Counted from the stretch's first letter, positions 1 through 7,812 are shown. The stretch: 13,945 nt of DNA from an uncultured Bacilli bacterium (GCA_944359595.1 CALVSV010000024.1:1-13945), one strand, 5' to 3'. Notes: generated from the sequence alone by a model not told the origin. Made by a program: numbers and translations.

Positions 1-1
1 A

Positions 2-411
2 GATGATATAGATTCTATTTTAGAACTATATTCTGAAAGAATGATATGGTTTAAAAAAATAATATTAAACAGTAGAATAAATATCTTAAGAATCATCCTA
101 AATCAGAATTTATAGAAGCAATTGAAAATAGTAATTATTACATTGTAAAGAAAGATAACGAGTTAGTTGCAGGTTTTGAAATATCTACCAATAGTAAATA
201 TTGGAATGATAATATTACACCAGCTTATTATATTTATAAATTAGTTACAAAAGTAGGAAACAAAAATATAGGACAAATTATTTTTGATAAATGTAAAGAA
301 ATAGCGAAAATCGATGAAAAAATATATTTAAGACTAAATTGTTTAAAATATAATAAAAAATTAAATGATATATATGAAAATCATAATTTTAAACTAATAC
401 GATATGAGAAT
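2..411 (+). pseudogene. GNAT N-acetyltransferase remnant (frameshift plus nonsense)
   Basis: The gene starts before the window. Bases 2-58 read DDIDSILELYSERMIWFKK in one frame. From about base 58 the match continues in another frame as KNNIKQ, a TAG at 73-75, then NKYLKNHPKSEFIEAIE. Adding one A to the seven-A run at 53-59 restores a single frame reading WFKKNNIKQ-stop-NKYL. From recalled relatives, a Trp is expected at the stop, so TAG probably replaces TGG. The rest (IVKKDNELVAGFEIS, then YYIYKLVTKVGNKNIGQIIF, LRLNCLKYNKKLNDIY, FKLIRY) looks like the GNAT fold: a central strand, the acetyl-CoA loop region and the C-terminal Asn/Tyr helix. No ATG, GTG or TTG lies in frame between 76 and 477. 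Two independent lesions mean it cannot make acetyltransferase. Substrate is unknown. It runs without a stop into the next entry. Confidence 0.75.
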
Positions 412-1038
412 AATGGTGGAATCGCGATAGGTATAATATCTCCAAATGATGAAATACAAATATCTGGTGATGATTGGATGAAATATAATAATCATATAGA
501 TAAAGAAAATATAATTGCTCAAATAAAGCTATGTGATGGAATCATATTACAAGGAGGTAGTGCGAATGAAGCTTATGAAGCTTTTATTGCAAAGTATTGT
601 TATGATAATGACATACCTTGTTTAGGAATATGCGCAGGACAAAATAACATTGTTAGAGGATTAGGTGGAACAACGTATAGAATTTCTAATCCAGAAAAGC
701 ATAATCAACCTAGTAAAGATTATGTTTATAGTGTTTATATTGATACATCATCAAAGTTTTATAATATGGTTAATGCAAGAGAAATTATGGTTAATTCAAG
801 ACATAAGAGAACTATCGGAGAATGTCCTTTATTAGATAAAGTTGGTTTTTGTGAAGATGGGTATGCTGATATCGTAGAATCTAAAGACAAAACATTTTAT
901 ATTGGAGTAAGATTTCATCCAGAAAGCCTTTATAAAACGGATAAAAATATGAATAACATATTCAAAAGTTTTGTAGATATATGTAATAAAAAAAGGGCTT
1001 TTTTACAAGATATACCTATAAAAAAACTCACATTATAA
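412..1038 (+). pseudogene. Class I glutamine amidotransferase-like (peptidase C26) protein, N-terminally truncated
   Basis: A class I glutamine amidotransferase / gamma-glutamyl hydrolase-like domain. Counting from the ATG at 478, Cys52 in GICAGQ is the presumed nucleophile, NSRH at 106-109 matches the family's NSxH segment, and His147/Glu149 in HPES complete the triad. CDGIILQGG (19-27) is the usual strand and turn before the nucleophile. The triad is intact, but the homology already begins upstream at GGIAIGIISPN (415-447). The first strand and helix, roughly 30 residues, that should precede it are missing, replaced by the GNAT remnant in the same frame. The ATG at 478 has no convincing Shine-Dalgarno and would start inside the domain. 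I infer a deletion fused two genes and that this is now debris. A truncated 186-residue product cannot be excluded. Relatives hydrolyse gamma-glutamyl compounds such as gamma-glutamyl-GABA; the substrate here is unknown. Confidence 0.65.
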
Positions 1039-1061
1039 TAAATTGTATTGTCTTTATTTAT

Positions 1062-1994
1062 TTACTTTTTTAAAATATGTTCATTATCAAAAATACTTTG
1101 AATAGAATTACTGTTTGTCTTCCAACCATTTTTAAGTAGATCTGATATTACATCCAGTGTTATTTTGTTAAAACCTAATTCATTAGAATAACTATAGTAA
1201 AGATTATAATCTTGAAAAGCATATACTGTTATTAAATTAAAATCATTGGAATTGCTGTAGGATAGATTGTATTGACGCAATTTGTCTAATTCCTCTGATG
1301 ATAACACTTTAGTTAAAAGAGTAGATATGTATCGTGTTGCTTCATGCGCTCCTTTAAAATCTTTAGAAAACACTTCTTTTGTTTTTCTAATTTTATAATC
1401 AAGTATTTCTTCTTTAGTTTTTGAAGAAAAATCTTTTTTATTTAAATTTTGTACAAATTCATAAATATAATCATCAACATATTTATCTGTAATAAATCCT
1501 AATTTCTTATCCATTTGTTCACATTCTTTTTGCGATATAATATCATATTCTCCCTTACTATTAGTAGTATACCCAAATTCTTTTGTTCTAAGACCACCTT
1601 GTATATTAGCAAGATCTAAGGTTAAATCAAGTATTATCTTAAGTCCATCACTAAATGAAACTGAGGTAGCAACATGCTCTTTAATAAATCTACGCCCAGG
1701 AAGTTTTCTTTCTAAAATTTCTGCATGACAAGTAGGTATTAATCCATTTATTAAAATAGTTAAAACCTCACTTATTTGATAACATGTCTTATATCTACTT
1801 ATTTCATTATTAAGATAATCTATTTTTTCATTTATAACACTTTCATCAACGATAACGCGATAGTCATAACTAAATATTTTACCTAAATTTATATATATGT
1901 AACGCACTTTTTCTAAGTCTGTTAAATTTTCTGGTATAGATGACATTATATAATTGATTGAAGAAATTATATTTTGACCAATATTTAATTCCAT
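1062..1994 (-). CDS. Transglutaminase-like (papain-fold) protein of unknown role
   Basis: A 310-residue protein with no signal peptide or membrane segment, so probably cytosolic. Residues 24-45 (LTDLEKVRYIYINLGKIFSY) are followed by Cys71 in RYKTCYQIS, His107 in KEHVATSV and Asp123/Asp127 in ILDLTLDLANIQ. This Cys-His-Asp order and spacing, with the helix after Cys and the strand after His, is that of transglutaminase-like cysteine proteases and related acyltransferases. I assign it on this pattern only, without a specific family. The C-terminal half (about 165-310) is charged, helical and unassigned. It is the last gene of the uppP-dnaG-sigA-trmK operon: the start ATG lies 5 bases after the trmK stop, with AGAGGA 9 bases upstream lying across the trmK stop. 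In many Firmicutes a Nif3-like gene stands after trmK, so this is an unusual neighbour. It could be a catalytically active processing enzyme or a fold-only relative. Confidence 0.55.
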   Translation of the reverse strand: MELNIGQNIISSINYIMSSIPENLTDLEKVRYIYINLGKIFSYDYRVIVDESVINEKIDYLNNEISRYKTCYQISEVLTILINGLIPTCHAEILERKLPGRRFIKEHVATSVSFSDGLKIILDLTLDLANIQGGLRTKEFGYTTNSKGEYDIISQKECEQMDKKLGFITDKYVDDYIYEFVQNLNKKDFSSKTKEEILDYKIRKTKEVFSKDFKGAHEATRYISTLLTKVLSSEELDKLRQYNLSYSNSNDFNLITVYAFQDYNLYYSYSNELGFNKITLDVISDLLKNGWKTNSNSIQSIFDNEHILKK

Positions 1995-1999
1995 TAGTT

Positions 2000-2656
2000 T
2001 TAATCCTCTCTATTTAAATAATTTATTAGTGTTTGTATGTGTTTTACATATTTAATTTTTAATATATTATTATATTTATTTAATAAATAATTTTTGTAAT
2101 TGTTAAATTGAATAGTATTTCTATATTTATATTCACCAAAATGTAGTTCGTTTTCATCAAGATTTATAATAGTATTAGAGTTTTCAAATACTATTATTGT
2201 ATAATATTTATTATTATCATAAACAATTTTTTCATTAATTATTTTAAATTTATTTTTAGTAAAATATGATCTAATATCATATAAATTATTATTTGATTCA
2301 ATAATAATTTGTTTTGCCATTCGTACCTTTCCAATATCGTTATTTATAATATTTATTATAGTATTTGCACCCATTCCACTAATTATTAATACATCAAAAT
2401 CGTCATCTATATTCTTTAATCCATCAGACTGTATTATTTTTATTTTATCATTTAAATTAAAATTATTTATATTTTTTTTAGCAATAGCCAAAGGTTTAGC
2501 ATTTATATCTGTTGCGATAACAGAACAATTCTTATTTAAAGTAAGATAAATTGATAATAAAGCATGATCACATCCAACATCTATCACTTTTTGATTATTT
2601 AAAACTAAATCTCCAATAGTTTTAAGTCTATCAGAGATTTTCAAATGTTTAGTCAA
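2000..2656 (-). CDS. trmK: tRNA (adenine(22)-N1)-methyltransferase TrmK
   Basis: A SAM-dependent Rossmann methyltransferase of 218 residues that makes m1A at position 22 of tRNA. Motif I is [15 protein letters not shown] (24-38), the acidic end of strand 2 is VIATDIN (46-52), and [10 protein letters not shown] matches the conserved GMG segment of the family. The C-terminus, rich in Asn and Lys, matches the helical tail. Length suits TrmK (about 220-240). The start is a TTG at 2656-2654 that overlaps the end of sigA by 8 bases. AAAGGA stands 8 bases upstream inside the sigA frame, so the TTG is well supported and translation is probably coupled. Position directly after dnaG-sigA is as in many Bacilli (yqfN of B. 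subtilis), which supports the assignment strongly. Confidence 0.88.
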   Translation of the reverse strand: MTKHLKISDRLKTIGDLVLNNQKVIDVGCDHALLSIYLTLNKNCSVIATDINAKPLAIAKKNINNFNLNDKIKIIQSDGLKNIDDDFDVLIISGMGANTIINIINNDIGKVRMAKQIIIESNNNLYDIRSYFTKNKFKIINEKIVYDNNKYYTIIVFENSNTIINLDENELHFGEYKYRNTIQFNNYKNYLLNKYNNILKIKYVKHIQTLINYLNRED

Positions 2657-3734
2657 CCATGAAATCCTTTAATTTTTTAGATCTAGATGGATGTCTTAAT
2701 TTCCTTAATGCTTTTGCTTCAATTTGTCTTATTCTTTCTCTAGTTACACCAAATATTTGACCAACTTCTTCAAGTGTTCTACAAGTTCCATCTATAAGAC
2801 CAAATCTTAACTTTAAAACTTGTGCTTCTCTTTCTGTAAGAGTCATTAAAACTCCATTTATTTGTTCTTTAAGCATCTCATTAACTGTAAATTCTTCAGG
2901 ACTCATAGATTCTCTATCTGGGATAAAATCACCTAGATGAGAATCATCTTCTTCTCCAATTGGCGTATCAAGTGAAACTGGATCTTGACTAATTTTTAAT
3001 ATTTCACGAACTCTTTCAACAGGTATTTTCATACGTTCTGCAATTTCTTCTTCTGTAGGTTCTCTATTAAGTTCAAGTGTTAATTGTCTTTGATGTCTAG
3101 TCATTCTATTTATTGTTTCAACCATATGTACTGGAACTCTTATCGTACGTGCTTGATCTGCTATCGCACGAGTAATAGCTTGTCTTATCCACCAAGTTGC
3201 ATAAGTAGAAAATTTATATCCCTTAGATGAATCAAATTTTTCTACAGCTTTCATAAGTCCTATATTACCTTCTTGAATTAAATCGAGGAAAAGCATACCA
3301 CGTCCTACATATCTTTTTGCGATAGATACAACAAGTCTTAAATTTGCTTCTGCAAGTATCCTTTTAGCATCTTCATCCCCTTCATCAATTCTTTTAGATA
3401 ATTCTAATTCTTCGTTTAATGATAACAAAGATATTTTACCAATCTCTTTTAAATACATTCTAACTGGATCATTAATATTAATATCCTTTGTAATTTCAGA
3501 ATCAGATAAAATTATAACATCATCACTATTACCACTATTATCTTCACTTTCTGTTTCTGAAACTATTTCAATTTTATTTTCTGTTAATAAATTGTATAAG
3601 TGATCAAGTGAATCACTATCCATATCCAACCCTTTTAAACTATTTGCAAGCTGTTCATAAGTAAGACGACCTTCTTTTTTACCCAACTTAAGAAGCTCTT
3701 TTTCTCTTTCTTCAAAAGTTTTAATTTCTTGCAT
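2649..3734 (-). CDS. sigA: RNA polymerase primary sigma factor SigA (RpoD)
   Basis: Primary sigma-70 factor, 361 residues from the ATG at 3734. Region 1.1 is short (about 1-58) and is followed by an acidic Glu/Asp/Ser linker (59-80). Region 1.2 begins at [11 protein letters not shown] (89). Region 2 contains [20 protein letters not shown] and the -10 recognition helix [19 protein letters not shown]. Region 3 begins near [14 protein letters not shown]. Region 4 has [16 protein letters not shown] and the -35 helix-turn-helix [24 protein letters not shown] at 3740 would add two residues, but GGGAG lies only 3 bases before it and 9 before the ATG, so I prefer the ATG. The gene overlaps the dnaG end by 14 bases and the trmK start by 8, in the classic macromolecular-synthesis operon order. 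It is complete and should direct transcription of most genes here. Confidence 0.97.
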   Translation of the reverse strand: MQEIKTFEEREKELLKLGKKEGRLTYEQLANSLKGLDMDSDSLDHLYNLLTENKIEIVSETESEDNSGNSDDVIILSDSEITKDININDPVRMYLKEIGKISLLSLNEELELSKRIDEGDEDAKRILAEANLRLVVSIAKRYVGRGMLFLDLIQEGNIGLMKAVEKFDSSKGYKFSTYATWWIRQAITRAIADQARTIRVPVHMVETINRMTRHQRQLTLELNREPTEEEIAERMKIPVERVREILKISQDPVSLDTPIGEEDDSHLGDFIPDRESMSPEEFTVNEMLKEQINGVLMTLTEREAQVLKLRFGLIDGTCRTLEEVGQIFGVTRERIRQIEAKALRKLRHPSRSKKLKDFMVD

Positions 3735-5553
3735 CTTCACACACTCCCATTTTTAAATTCATTATTTTATTTGCTAACGCTAATTTTGTTTCTTTATCAC
3801 TAACACTCTTCATCTCTTTTTGCAATCTATTTATTTCTTGATTTAAATTATATTCTTTAATGACTTTAAAGTAGTCTTTTATTTCTTCATCTGTATATTC
3901 TTTTTTATAATCATGATTTAAAATTTGACCAACTAAGTCCATTAACTCAGGTTTATCAGACAAATATTTGCAAAAATCACTAATATTTATTGTATCATAT
4001 TTTTTTACAAAATACATCACTTCTTGAGCTAAAAATCTATTTTTTTTCGTTGGTAAATATGGAAAAACTTTTTCATACTTATAAGTTATATCTTTATTAT
4101 GTAACATATAATACAAAATCATGTTCTCTGCTTTTGTATATTTTGAAATAACTTTATTATCAACTTCATTATTAATAACTTTTCTTTTTTTTGGTGTATA
4201 AACTTTTTTATTAGTATCTACATTAAAATTATCCTCTTGTAACTCTTCTATAGCTTTTTTTTCATCATCATTAATACTTTTCCATAATTTATTCATTAAT
4301 GTTTCAAAACTTATATTTATTTCATTGGCCACTTTTTTAAGAGTAAGTTCTCTTAATACATCATCATCTATTAACTTTACTTCATTAACTACACTATTTA
4401 TATATTCACTAAGTTCAACACTATCATTAATATTTTTTCCTTCCTTTAAGTAAGATATTTTAAAATCTATAAAATTGATTGCATTATCCAATTTTTCTTT
4501 AAATTTCTTTTCTCCATATTTTAATATATATTCATCTGGATCTAAATTAGATTCTAATCTTACAACTTTAGGATTAATACCTAGTTTATATAGTTCATTA
4601 CCACATGCATAACTAGCTTTCCCTCCTGCACTATCTCCATCAAAACATAATATTACATTATGACTAAGTTTTTTAATAAGTGTTGCTTGCTCTACTGTCA
4701 GTGCAGTACCCATTGTTGCTACTACATTTTTAATACCTACTGAATAAGCTCTAATACAATCCATAAAGCCTTCCATAATTATAACTTGTCCACTCATTCT
4801 AACTTCATTCTTAGCCCTATGATAATTATATAAATTTAATCCTTTAGTAAATATTTTTGTTTCCTTAGTATTAATATATTTTGCTTGTACTTTTTTATCA
4901 GTATTATATATTCTACCACTATATCCAACAATTTTACCATCAATATTCCATAGTGGAAACATTATTCTATTTAAAAATAAATCTTGATATCCATAATCTG
5001 TTTTATTAGATAAACCAATATCAACTAAATCTTGTTCTTTATACCCTTTTTTGATCAATAACTTAGTAAGACTCTTATCATATCCTAATGCAAGTCCAAT
5101 TTTAAATTCTTTAATTATATCCTCATTAATACTTCTTTTTTCTAAATATTTAACTGCTTCTTCTCCTAATTCTGTCTTTAAATTATTTTGATAAAACTTA
5201 TTACTCAATTCATATATCTTATAAAAATTACTGTAGTCTTCCCTTTTCTCATAAGTATTAATATTTAGTGGAATACCACATTTATCTCCCAATATTTTAA
5301 GTGCTTCAATATAATTCACATTCTCAAAATTCATTACAAAATTAACAACATTACCCTTTGCCCCACATACAAAACAATTGTATATTTTTTTCTCTCTTGA
5401 AACACTCATAGATGGAGAATGATCGTCATGAAAAGGACACAATCCAAAATAATTACGTCCTTTCTTCGTTAGAGGAATATAACTAGATATTACTTCAACT
5501 ATATCTGATTTATTTTTTATTTCTTCTAATTTATCGTTTGAAATATTATTCAT
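3721..5553 (-). CDS. dnaG: DNA primase DnaG
   Basis: Synthesises RNA primers for lagging-strand replication; 610 residues, normal for the family. The N-terminal zinc-binding domain is of CHC2 type: Cys39, His42, Cys60 and Cys63 in [13 protein letters not shown] and [10 protein letters not shown]. The catalytic TOPRIM domain shows the acidic residue Glu261 ([10 protein letters not shown]) and the pair Asp305/Asp307 ([11 protein letters not shown]), which bind metal. The segment [18 protein letters not shown] (227-244) is the conserved stretch before TOPRIM. From about residue 440 a charged linker leads to the C-terminal helical domain that binds the DnaB-type helicase; it is weakly conserved as usual. 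The start ATG has GGGGAGG 7 bases upstream. The gene begins 20 bases after the uppP stop and overlaps sigA, so it is transcribed with both. Confidence 0.97.
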   Translation of the reverse strand: MNNISNDKLEEIKNKSDIVEVISSYIPLTKKGRNYFGLCPFHDDHSPSMSVSREKKIYNCFVCGAKGNVVNFVMNFENVNYIEALKILGDKCGIPLNINTYEKREDYSNFYKIYELSNKFYQNNLKTELGEEAVKYLEKRSINEDIIKEFKIGLALGYDKSLTKLLIKKGYKEQDLVDIGLSNKTDYGYQDLFLNRIMFPLWNIDGKIVGYSGRIYNTDKKVQAKYINTKETKIFTKGLNLYNYHRAKNEVRMSGQVIIMEGFMDCIRAYSVGIKNVVATMGTALTVEQATLIKKLSHNVILCFDGDSAGGKASYACGNELYKLGINPKVVRLESNLDPDEYILKYGEKKFKEKLDNAINFIDFKISYLKEGKNINDSVELSEYINSVVNEVKLIDDDVLRELTLKKVANEINISFETLMNKLWKSINDDEKKAIEELQEDNFNVDTNKKVYTPKKRKVINNEVDNKVISKYTKAENMILYYMLHNKDITYKYEKVFPYLPTKKNRFLAQEVMYFVKKYDTINISDFCKYLSDKPELMDLVGQILNHDYKKEYTDEEIKDYFKVIKEYNLNQEINRLQKEMKSVSDKETKLALANKIMNLKMGVCEDARN

Positions 5554-5573
5554 AGTTATACCTCCCCATCAAC

Positions 5574-6383
5574 TTATAAAAAATATATAAATGTAAATAT
5601 ACCTATTATAAATAAATATATTGAAAAAGTCCAAAGTTTTCCATTTCTAACAATATTAGTTAACCATTTATATGATATAAATGTAAATATACCAGAAAAT
5701 ATCATTCCCAATATATAACACATTAATAAATTTGTAGGTATTCCAGTATCTAATACATCATTAACTCCTAATATCATACTGGCTATACTTACTGGAAAAT
5801 AAAGCATAAACGAATATTTTAAAGATGTATCCTTACTCAATTTACAAAGTAAACACCCTACTAACGTCGCACCACTCCTAGATATACCAGGTATTAACGC
5901 AATAGCTTGTATAACCCCTATAATAAGTGCATCTCTAACTGTTATATCATTATCCTTCTTTTTCCCATTACTATTTATAACTAACAATAATAATATACCA
6001 GTAATTACAAATGATAATCCTATTATAGATGTTTTACTAGCAAGTAATTCTTCAAGACTATCTTTAAACAATATACCCGCAATACCAACAGGTATAGTGC
6101 CTATTATTATCATCATACAATATTTAAATTCGTCTTTACACTTTTTACCCCTACTTTTTATATATGAAAAAAATCCAGCTAATAACTTCTTTATATCTTC
6201 AAAAAATATTATAAATATAGCTATAAAAGAAGCAAAATTAACAAATATTTCAAAATTCAAATCACTAAATATATCCGCATTAAATAATGACTTAAAAATA
6301 TATAAATGACCACTACTAGATATAGGTAATGGTTCTGTAATCCCCTGTATAATACCTAATATAATATACTTTATTATATCCAT
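5574..6383 (-). CDS. uppP: Undecaprenyl-diphosphate phosphatase UppP (BacA)
   Basis: Integral membrane phosphatase that converts undecaprenyl diphosphate to the monophosphate, recycling the lipid carrier of peptidoglycan synthesis; overproduction of the family gives bacitracin resistance. With the start at 6383 it has 269 residues and about eight hydrophobic segments. Both signature motifs are present: TEPLPISSSGHL (16-27, with Glu17 and His26) and PGISRSGAT (165-173, with Arg169). A longer frame opens with an ATG at 6398, but that ATG overlaps the strong GGAGGAGG, which is placed correctly (5 bases) for the ATG at 6383. It is the first gene of the operon, ahead of dnaG, an unusual partner for a replication gene. 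It implies a walled cell. Confidence 0.95.
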   Translation of the reverse strand: MDIIKYIILGIIQGITEPLPISSSGHLYIFKSLFNADIFSDLNFEIFVNFASFIAIFIIFFEDIKKLLAGFFSYIKSRGKKCKDEFKYCMMIIIGTIPVGIAGILFKDSLEELLASKTSIIGLSFVITGILLLLVINSNGKKKDNDITVRDALIIGVIQAIALIPGISRSGATLVGCLLCKLSKDTSLKYSFMLYFPVSIASMILGVNDVLDTGIPTNLLMCYILGMIFSGIFTFISYKWLTNIVRNGKLWTFSIYLFIIGIFTFIYFL

Positions 6384-6401
6384 AATTTCCTCCTCCATAT
6401 A

Positions 6402-6410
6402 ATTATATCA
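6402..6410 (-). promoter_or_regulatory. Candidate extended -10 promoter for uppP-dnaG-sigA-trmK
   Basis: On the minus strand TGATATAAT gives a TGn extension and a perfect TATAAT (6407-6402). The -35 region 17 bases upstream is poor, as extended -10 promoters allow. Transcription would start near 6395, leaving a leader of only about a dozen bases that begins within the GGAGGAGG of uppP. This agrees with the downstream ATG being the true start. AT-rich background makes chance matches common. Confidence 0.45.
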
Positions 6411-6417
6411 CACATTA

Positions 6418-6446
6418 TTAAAAATAGAATAAATTTTTAATACAAT
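6418..6446 (+). promoter_or_regulatory. Candidate promoter for the rightward DUF2624 unit
   Basis: TTAAAA (6418-6423), a 17-base spacer and TACAAT (6441-6446) lie 24 bases before the ATG at 6471. Matches to the sigma-A consensus are 4/6 and 5/6. It is back to back with the uppP promoter in the same intergenic region, so the two units could influence each other. Weak in such AT-rich DNA. Confidence 0.3.
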
Positions 6447-6470
6447 CATAAAATTATTTAGGTGATAAAA

Positions 6471-6725
6471 ATGTATAACTATATTATCGAAAAATATATA
6501 TCTAAATTAACTATAGATCAAATAATAGATTATGGTAATAAAAATAATATATATTTAAATATTAATGAAGCCAATATAATTATTGAATATATAAAAAACT
6601 ATTGGAAAGAATTAATGTATGGTAATCCTACTAAAATATTTAATAAATTAAAAGATGAAATAACTAAAGAAAATTATGAAAAAATAGAAAACTTATATTA
6701 TATTATGAGAGAAAAATATACATAA
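6471..6725 (+). CDS. DUF2624 (YqfT)-like small protein
   Basis: An 84-residue, highly charged, helical protein with no signal or membrane segment. The pattern Y-x3-EKYISKLTIDQIIDYGNKNNIYLNINEANIIIEYIK (about residues 4-44) resembles what I recall of DUF2624 proteins such as B. subtilis YqfT (about 85 residues): a KL-x-x-LT start, a LLxY helix, then a short strand and an Ala/Ile helix. The middle part is more divergent. Function of the family is unknown. B. subtilis yqfT lies in the same larger region as dnaG-sigA-trmK, which adds mild support. The start ATG has AGGTG 6 bases upstream; a GTG at 6462 overlaps that site and is less likely. It begins a rightward unit with the two membrane ORFs after it. 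Confidence 0.55.
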   Translation: MYNYIIEKYISKLTIDQIIDYGNKNNIYLNINEANIIIEYIKNYWKELMYGNPTKIFNKLKDEITKENYEKIENLYYIMREKYT

Positions 6726-6742
6726 TATAATTGGTGAAGCAT

Positions 6743-7237
6743 ATGAAAAAACTAATTATATATATATTATGTATTATAATAACAATATCTTTTATACTAT
6801 TAAATATATATATATCTATTACTAATTCAATAAAAGAAGATAAAATATATTCTTCTATAAAAGAAAAATTTTATAATAATTTTATATATGATGAAAATGG
6901 TAATGAAACAGAACTATTTAATTATATATTAAATATAACTAATTTAAATAAAGAAGATCTAATAACATTAATGGAAAATAAAAAAGTAAAAGATATATTA
7001 ATAACTTATGCTAATAAAATATATAATTATAATATAACATTGGATGAAAGCTATAAAATTACTAAACAAGAAATAATAGATATAGTAACTAATAATATAG
7101 ATATTGTAACTGATGAATCTAACTTTAATTTAAGTAGTGAAGATAAACAAAAAATAATAGATTATACTATAAATAATACAGATTATATAATAGATAAAAT
7201 ATATTCATCTAATATAGGAGATTATAACAATGTATAA
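6743..7237 (+). CDS. Membrane-anchored protein of unknown function (possible N-terminal half)
   Basis: I do not recognise a named family. The protein has 164 residues from the ATG at 6743, which has GGTGA 5 bases upstream; a TTG at 6731 is in frame but lies before that site. Residues 1-27 (MKKLIIYILCIIITISFILL and on) are one hydrophobic helix with a short Lys-Lys start, so an uncleaved signal anchor. The remaining 135 residues are polar, acidic and Asn/Ile-rich, mostly helical, and probably outside the cell. The layout resembles the first part of a membrane protein type I recall from gut Firmicutes, with one N-terminal helix, an outer domain and a C-terminal helix cluster. The next ORF overlaps this one by 8 bases and supplies such helices, so the two may be a split gene or a coupled pair. 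Confidence 0.6.
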   Translation: MKKLIIYILCIIITISFILLNIYISITNSIKEDKIYSSIKEKFYNNFIYDENGNETELFNYILNITNLNKEDLITLMENKKVKDILITYANKIYNYNITLDESYKITKQEIIDIVTNNIDIVTDESNFNLSSEDKQKIIDYTINNTDYIIDKIYSSNIGDYNNV

Positions 7238-7565
7238 TTTTAGATCAATATTTAATACAAATTATAGTTATATATTAATATGTTATTTATTTATTTTTAT
7301 TATATTATTATATTTATTAATTAAAAATAAAAAAATATTCTTTAAATATTTTAGTAGAATAAATATAATATGTGCAATAACTACTTTATTTATAGTATTA
7401 TTAATAAAATTATTGTTAAATTTAACTATAATAAGATCTTATAAAACATTAATAGAAGTAATATCAGATAATATATGTATAAATTTAATTTATTTATCTA
7501 TATTAAATATAATATTATGGTTTATTAGTATAATTATTAATAAAATTAAAACTGTCAAGAAATAA
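7230..7565 (+). CDS. Small membrane protein with about three helices (possible C-terminal half)
   Basis: 111 residues, dominated by hydrophobic segments at roughly 13-31, 45-66 and 84-105, separated by short basic loops (KNKK, the KTVKK end). No domain is recognised. The ATG lies inside the end of the preceding gene, out of frame, with AGGAG 9 bases upstream, so it can be translated by itself or by coupling. It ends in the terminator stem at 7548-7580. Read together with the previous gene, the two would form a single four-helix protein with a large loop between helix 1 and helix 2. Whether this is a natural two-gene pair or an old frameshift cannot be decided here. Confidence 0.6.
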   Translation: MYNFRSIFNTNYSYILICYLFIFIILLYLLIKNKKIFFKYFSRINIICAITTLFIVLLIKLLLNLTIIRSYKTLIEVISDNICINLIYLSILNIILWFISIIINKIKTVKK

Positions 7566-7580
7566 AATCTTGACAGTTTT
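7548..7580. terminator. Bidirectional intrinsic terminator
   Basis: A perfect 13-bp inverted repeat, AAAACTGTCAAGA (7548-7560) and TCTTGACAGTTTT (7568-7580), with a 7-base loop. It has a T run on each side. It closes the rightward membrane-protein unit, containing that gene's stop codon, and ends 1 base before the stop codon of the leftward tiny gene at 7582, so it can serve both converging units. Confidence 0.85.
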
Positions 7581-7581
7581 A

Positions 7582-7698
7582 TTAACAACAAAGAGCAGAA
7601 CCAAGGATTATAGCAAGTAACACATATAATACAATTATTATTAAAAACCCATTATTTGTATTACCACCTTGACATCCACTTTGTGAACAACAGCTCAT
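7582..7698 (-). CDS. Tiny transmembrane protein, YjcZ-like (38 aa)
   Basis: A 38-residue protein: a Cys/Gly/Asn-rich head (MSCCSQSGCQGGNTNNG), one hydrophobic helix (FLIIIVLYVLLAIILGSAL) and a terminal Cys-Cys. The ATG at 7698 has AAGGGGGTG 5 bases upstream, close to the ideal ribosome site. This build matches the tiny YjcZ/SscA-type membrane proteins of Bacillus, whose core is GFALIVVLFILLIIVG; B. subtilis SscA is a small spore coat assembly protein. The family link is by recalled resemblance over a short hydrophobic stretch, so function here is uncertain. It follows a sister gene at 7723-7812 and ends at a shared terminator. Its small size makes it easy to miss. Confidence 0.7.
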   Translation of the reverse strand: MSCCSQSGCQGGNTNNGFLIIIVLYVLLAIILGSALCC

Positions 7699-7722
7699 AA
7701 ATACACCCCCTTCATATATTGA

Positions 7723-7812
7723 TTATATCCAAGCTCCTAATATGATTACTAATAAGATAAATAATACTAATACTATCGCACATCCAGATGTAGTTGATTG
7801 ACCCATACCCAT
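7723..7812 (-). CDS. Tiny transmembrane protein, YjcZ-like (29 aa)
   Basis: A 29-residue protein: MGMGQSTTSG, then a helix CAIVLVLFILLVIILGAWI. The core VLVLFILLVIILGA is close to the VVLFILLIIVG core of YjcZ/SscA-type tiny sporulation-associated proteins, and the length suits SscA (about 28). The start ATG at 7812 has AAGGAGGT 7 bases upstream, a near-perfect Shine-Dalgarno; a second ATG at 7806 would trim two residues. The stop is 24 bases before the start of the second tiny gene, so they form a two-gene unit. A sporulation role is only suggested by resemblance. Nothing else in the window is specific to sporulation. Confidence 0.72.
   Translation of the reverse strand: MGMGQSTTSGCAIVLVLFILLVIILGAWI

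Noticed and set aside
53-75. Programmed frameshift at the seven-A run in the GNAT gene
   Set aside because: A slip into the second frame meets TAG six codons later, so it could not give a full product. Simple decay explains both lesions.
988-1004. AAAAAAGGGCTTTTTT as a terminator inside the amidotransferase end
   Set aside because: The pairing arms are only A/T with a 4-base loop, and it lies inside the open frame. It might hint at an older, earlier stop, but the evidence is too thin.
1039-1061. Hairpin between the converging amidotransferase remnant and the transglutaminase-like gene
   Set aside because: Only a 6-bp A/T pairing (AATAAA/TTTATT) with a long loop can be drawn; not supported as a terminator.
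6097-6309. Open frame on the plus strand across uppP
   Set aside because: It is antisense to the well supported UppP motifs and has no ribosome site or recognisable protein.
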